From: Flammula alnicola
Taxonomy: Eukaryota; Basidiomycota; Agaricomycetes; Agaricales; Strophariaceae
Direction: 5' to 3'
Assembly: GCA_015499995.1 (NCBI GenBank)
Contig: JADNRV010000647.1
Coordinates: forward strand, 1-19,801
DNA length: 19,801 nt
In this document: positions 17,367-19,801 of the stretch, piece by piece
How the letters are laid out: each line of letters starts with the position of its first letter
Position numbering within the stretch: the stretch's first letter is position 1
The notes under the pieces: model-generated
Told to the model about the DNA's origin: nothing
Database searches by the model: none
What the model saw: only the letters and a program-made list of their open reading frames with translations
Program-made: the position numbers and the translations under genes

Positions 17367-19801
17367 TTATTGATGGACTTGTGCAGGGACTGCGGGCTGT
17401 TGGGTTGGTCTGCCATTCAGAATTGACAACAGGGACATGGCGGTTGGGTTGTGTGAATCGGGAGGCGCCATGGTCAGGCCAGGGGCAGGATTAGGGTTAG
17501 GAGGTGGGTATGGGCGGCCGCCTATGGGCTGCGCCTCCAGAGGGTGCGTAGCATATCTCTGCCTTGCAGGTTGAGCAGGAAGATATCGTGGGTTTAGCTG
17601 AGGAGGATAGAACTGCGGGCCAGCATTGAATATCTGAGGTTGCTGCTGTTGTTGATGTATGAACTGAGAGTTCATTTGGTAACTCGCGCTGACTGGTCCA
17701 ACATGCGGACCATTGATCGTCGCAAGTAGATGGCTGTGGCTCATGTTAACACTTCCGGTTGGATGATGCATTGGGCCGCGGTGGAAAGCTTGACTGGTCC
17801 TCGAACGAACTTGGAATGGATCAGGATGGCCAGGCCCGAAATTCCCCAAAGGCTGGCGAGTATGGAAGCCAGCTGCACTTGAGGGAGGTATAGGATAAGT
17901 CGACGAATAAAATACGCCAGTATCGGGTATTGTCGGAGGAGGAAAGGAAGGAGATGGAGGAGGATATGGACTAGCCACCGGACCTTGACTGACCATTGCG
18001 GCATGTCGTGCCGCTATCCTCTCGGATTCATTGGCAACAGATTCAAGCAGTGATAATTGTTGAAGTCTTTTGGCAGAAGTCGGGACTTCCGCCGCGCGTG
18101 ACAGATACGGCGAGATGTCGGCCGTCGATGAAGCTCTACGGGAAGTCTGTGAAGTAGGGGATACTGCAGAAGGCGGAGAGGGTGTGGTGGTACGAATTGC
18201 GTTGTTCGGGTTCTGGTCGGTATGTGAAGCAATTCCATTGACCATCGGTTGAGATGCACGAGTACTTGAAACGGCCAAAGAACTCGAGGATTCGGCAGAG
18301 GATGGATTATGACTCGATTTCGATGGAGGCGGAGCATCCGGAGGTTGTAGGTAATCTGGGGGAACTGAAGACGACCAGTCCGATTGTTCAGGTGGATGGG
18401 TGACAATCGGCGAATCCCCAGAGACATCAGAAGTAGGGGCAGACGATAAACCCGACTGATTCACTGCAACGCCTGTGCCATTGGACAGCTCATCACGAAC
18501 TGTGGCCGACAGCGTCAAAGAAGAAAGCAATCGGGCAAGTTGAGGATCCATCTCACTCGTTTCATCCATTTCAGCAACATCGGGGCCCGTAGCAATGACG
18601 TAGTTGTGTCGTGGCAGAGAGGGTGTTTGTGGGCCGACAGAGGATTGGGAGCTAGGTTCTCGTATGGGTTCATGGTCGCGAGCTGCTTGCTGACTGCTGA
18701 AAGACACATCAGAAGCAGCTGGTTGGGGTTTTCTTTGTTTCGGTGCTTTCCGTTGGTTGTTGCGAGGTTTCCGCTGATTAAGAAATGCCCTAAGAGGTCT
18801 GTTAAAGTATTAAATAAATACAAGTTCGGGCGAGGACTAAATTAGGACTCACGCTATGAACGGCGATATCAAGTAGAATCTACTGGATGATTCCTTGTTT
18901 TTCCAAGTCGGGAGATCTGTCAACTTAAACCATTCGATTTTCTAAGAGCATAGTCATGAGTGATCAGACGCCAATATGCTACAAAATCCCTTACACTAAT
19001 CTCTTTGCGAGTTTGCGTCTTGAAGGGATAATCTTCCGGCACACTAGGAACAATGAACAGGGAGATCTTTTGTTCTTTTATGGACAGTTCAATGACATTT
19101 TTTGGATCTAACTGGCCCGCAAGGTTGTACCCTGTTTCTTCTAGCACCTACAAGACGTTAAGAGGACGATGACGAGGCTCAATGAAATGCATACCTCTCT
19201 TATTGCACAAGTCGGAGGAGGTTCTGTTTGGTTGATTTTTCCTTTCGGAAAAGACCATCCAGAGGATGATTTCCATCCTTTGACGAGGACGCACTGTAAA
19301 GCGACTTCAGTGTACAGAAAAAAGGAATAGAGAAGGAAAGGAACTGACCTTGTCCATCGAATCATTGAGCATGATAGCTCCGCAGACAGGAACTCTTGTC
19401 TTGTATTCCATAAAAGTCTTGAATGCTTGCTCGTGAGTGTTGCTCCATTGGTGCAAAATAGGGCAGGCGTGAAATAGCATCTCAGAGAATCGCTTCAAGG
19501 GCAGCGATTGCAGTGTCGTATTCTGTTCGCGGATGAAGTCTTCGTAAAACCAGTGACTAGAAACCTTATGGTTAGTGGACTTCGGACGGGTTTAGACATA
19601 CTAAGAAAACGTACGCTTGTTCTACTTGAAAGCATAAGCGCTCTAATGAAACAAGTTCCTCGTCTGGAAGATTGAGAATAAATCGACTGAAAGGGAGAAG
19701 AAATGAGTTTATATGATTGGTGCAAAGTTGTAACGTGCAGAACCTTGACAGATCGTCAAGAACATCTTCTAGGGAGGCATCTCTATAGGAGAAGCGGGGC
19801 T
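17367..19801 (-). CDS. DCP2: mRNA-decapping enzyme Dcp2, 5' end outside the window
   Basis: Nudix hydrolase that removes the m7G cap with Dcp1 in the cytoplasm and P-bodies. Exons seen: 19801-19744 (open at the edge), 19686-19615, 19556-19349, 19293-19195, 19147-18995, 18941-18853 and 18798-17367; introns of 57, 58, 55, 47, 53 and 54 nt, all GT-AG. About 702 residues are present. The regulatory Dcp2 box A domain appears as DASLEDVLDDLS, FILNLPDEELVSLERLCFQV and AHWFYEDFIREQ. The catalytic domain has the Nudix box G-x5-E-x7-REVLEETGY, starting GKINQTEPPP, and the WSFPKGK element before it; ETRKEIS-like QTRKEIS and KIEWFKLTDLPTW follow. A basic patch (QRKPRNNQRKAPKQRKP) links to a Ser/Pro/Gln-rich tail of about 440 residues. 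Leu-rich segments DPQLARLLSSL and AMSLLSILNG in that tail resemble the short helical leucine motifs that bind Edc3 in fungal Dcp2. In-frame codons run to the window edge (RFSYRDASLED), so the start lies beyond. Confidence 0.95.

Overview
The window comes from a filamentous fungus, most likely an Agaricomycete (mushroom-forming basidiomycete). Genes are tightly packed and cut by many very short introns: 31 are resolved here, 47-83 nt long and mostly 52-60 nt. The protein families and their low-complexity Ser/Pro/His/Gln-rich tails fit basidiomycetes. Nothing suggests a prokaryotic, viral or organellar origin. I see no rRNA, tRNA or CRISPR array.

Layout, left to right. (1) 1-1029, minus: 5' part of a Ser/Pro-rich protein of uncertain family, running off the left edge. 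(2) 1030-2313: non-coding. (3) 2314-3152: two head-to-tail non-autonomous Helitron-like elements, the second with a degenerate internal minisatellite. (4) 3190-5351, minus: a NIPA/DUF803 magnesium transporter family gene with an apparent 1-nt deletion. (5) 5352-5880: a shared divergent promoter region. (6) 5881-9005, plus: HSP104, the ClpB-type disaggregase, 8 exons. (7) 9356-10103, plus: the NDUFS6-type zinc subunit of respiratory complex I, 5 exons, one of only 6 nt. (8) 10605-13969, minus: an Ime2/Crk1-type CMGC kinase, 5 exons. (9) 14242-15561, minus: PRPP synthetase, 7 exons, with a GC-AG intron and a probable single-nucleotide exon. (10) 15562-17366: about 1.8 kb with no supportable gene. 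(11) 17367-19801, minus: the decapping enzyme DCP2, missing its extreme N-terminus at the right edge.

The genes are unrelated housekeeping and stress functions: ion transport, protein disaggregation, respiration, signalling, nucleotide metabolism and mRNA turnover. They do not form a pathway cluster. The most noteworthy content is splicing architecture. Conserved protein frames force a 6-nt microexon carrying part of a zinc-ligand codon in NDUFS6, and a GC-AG intron followed by a 1-nt exon in the PRPP synthetase. The main caution is the NIPA frameshift, which shows that single-base errors or mutations may exist in this sequence. The second point of interest is the tandem Helitron pair, which ends 37 nt past the NIPA stop and carries an AATAAA on the NIPA sense strand.
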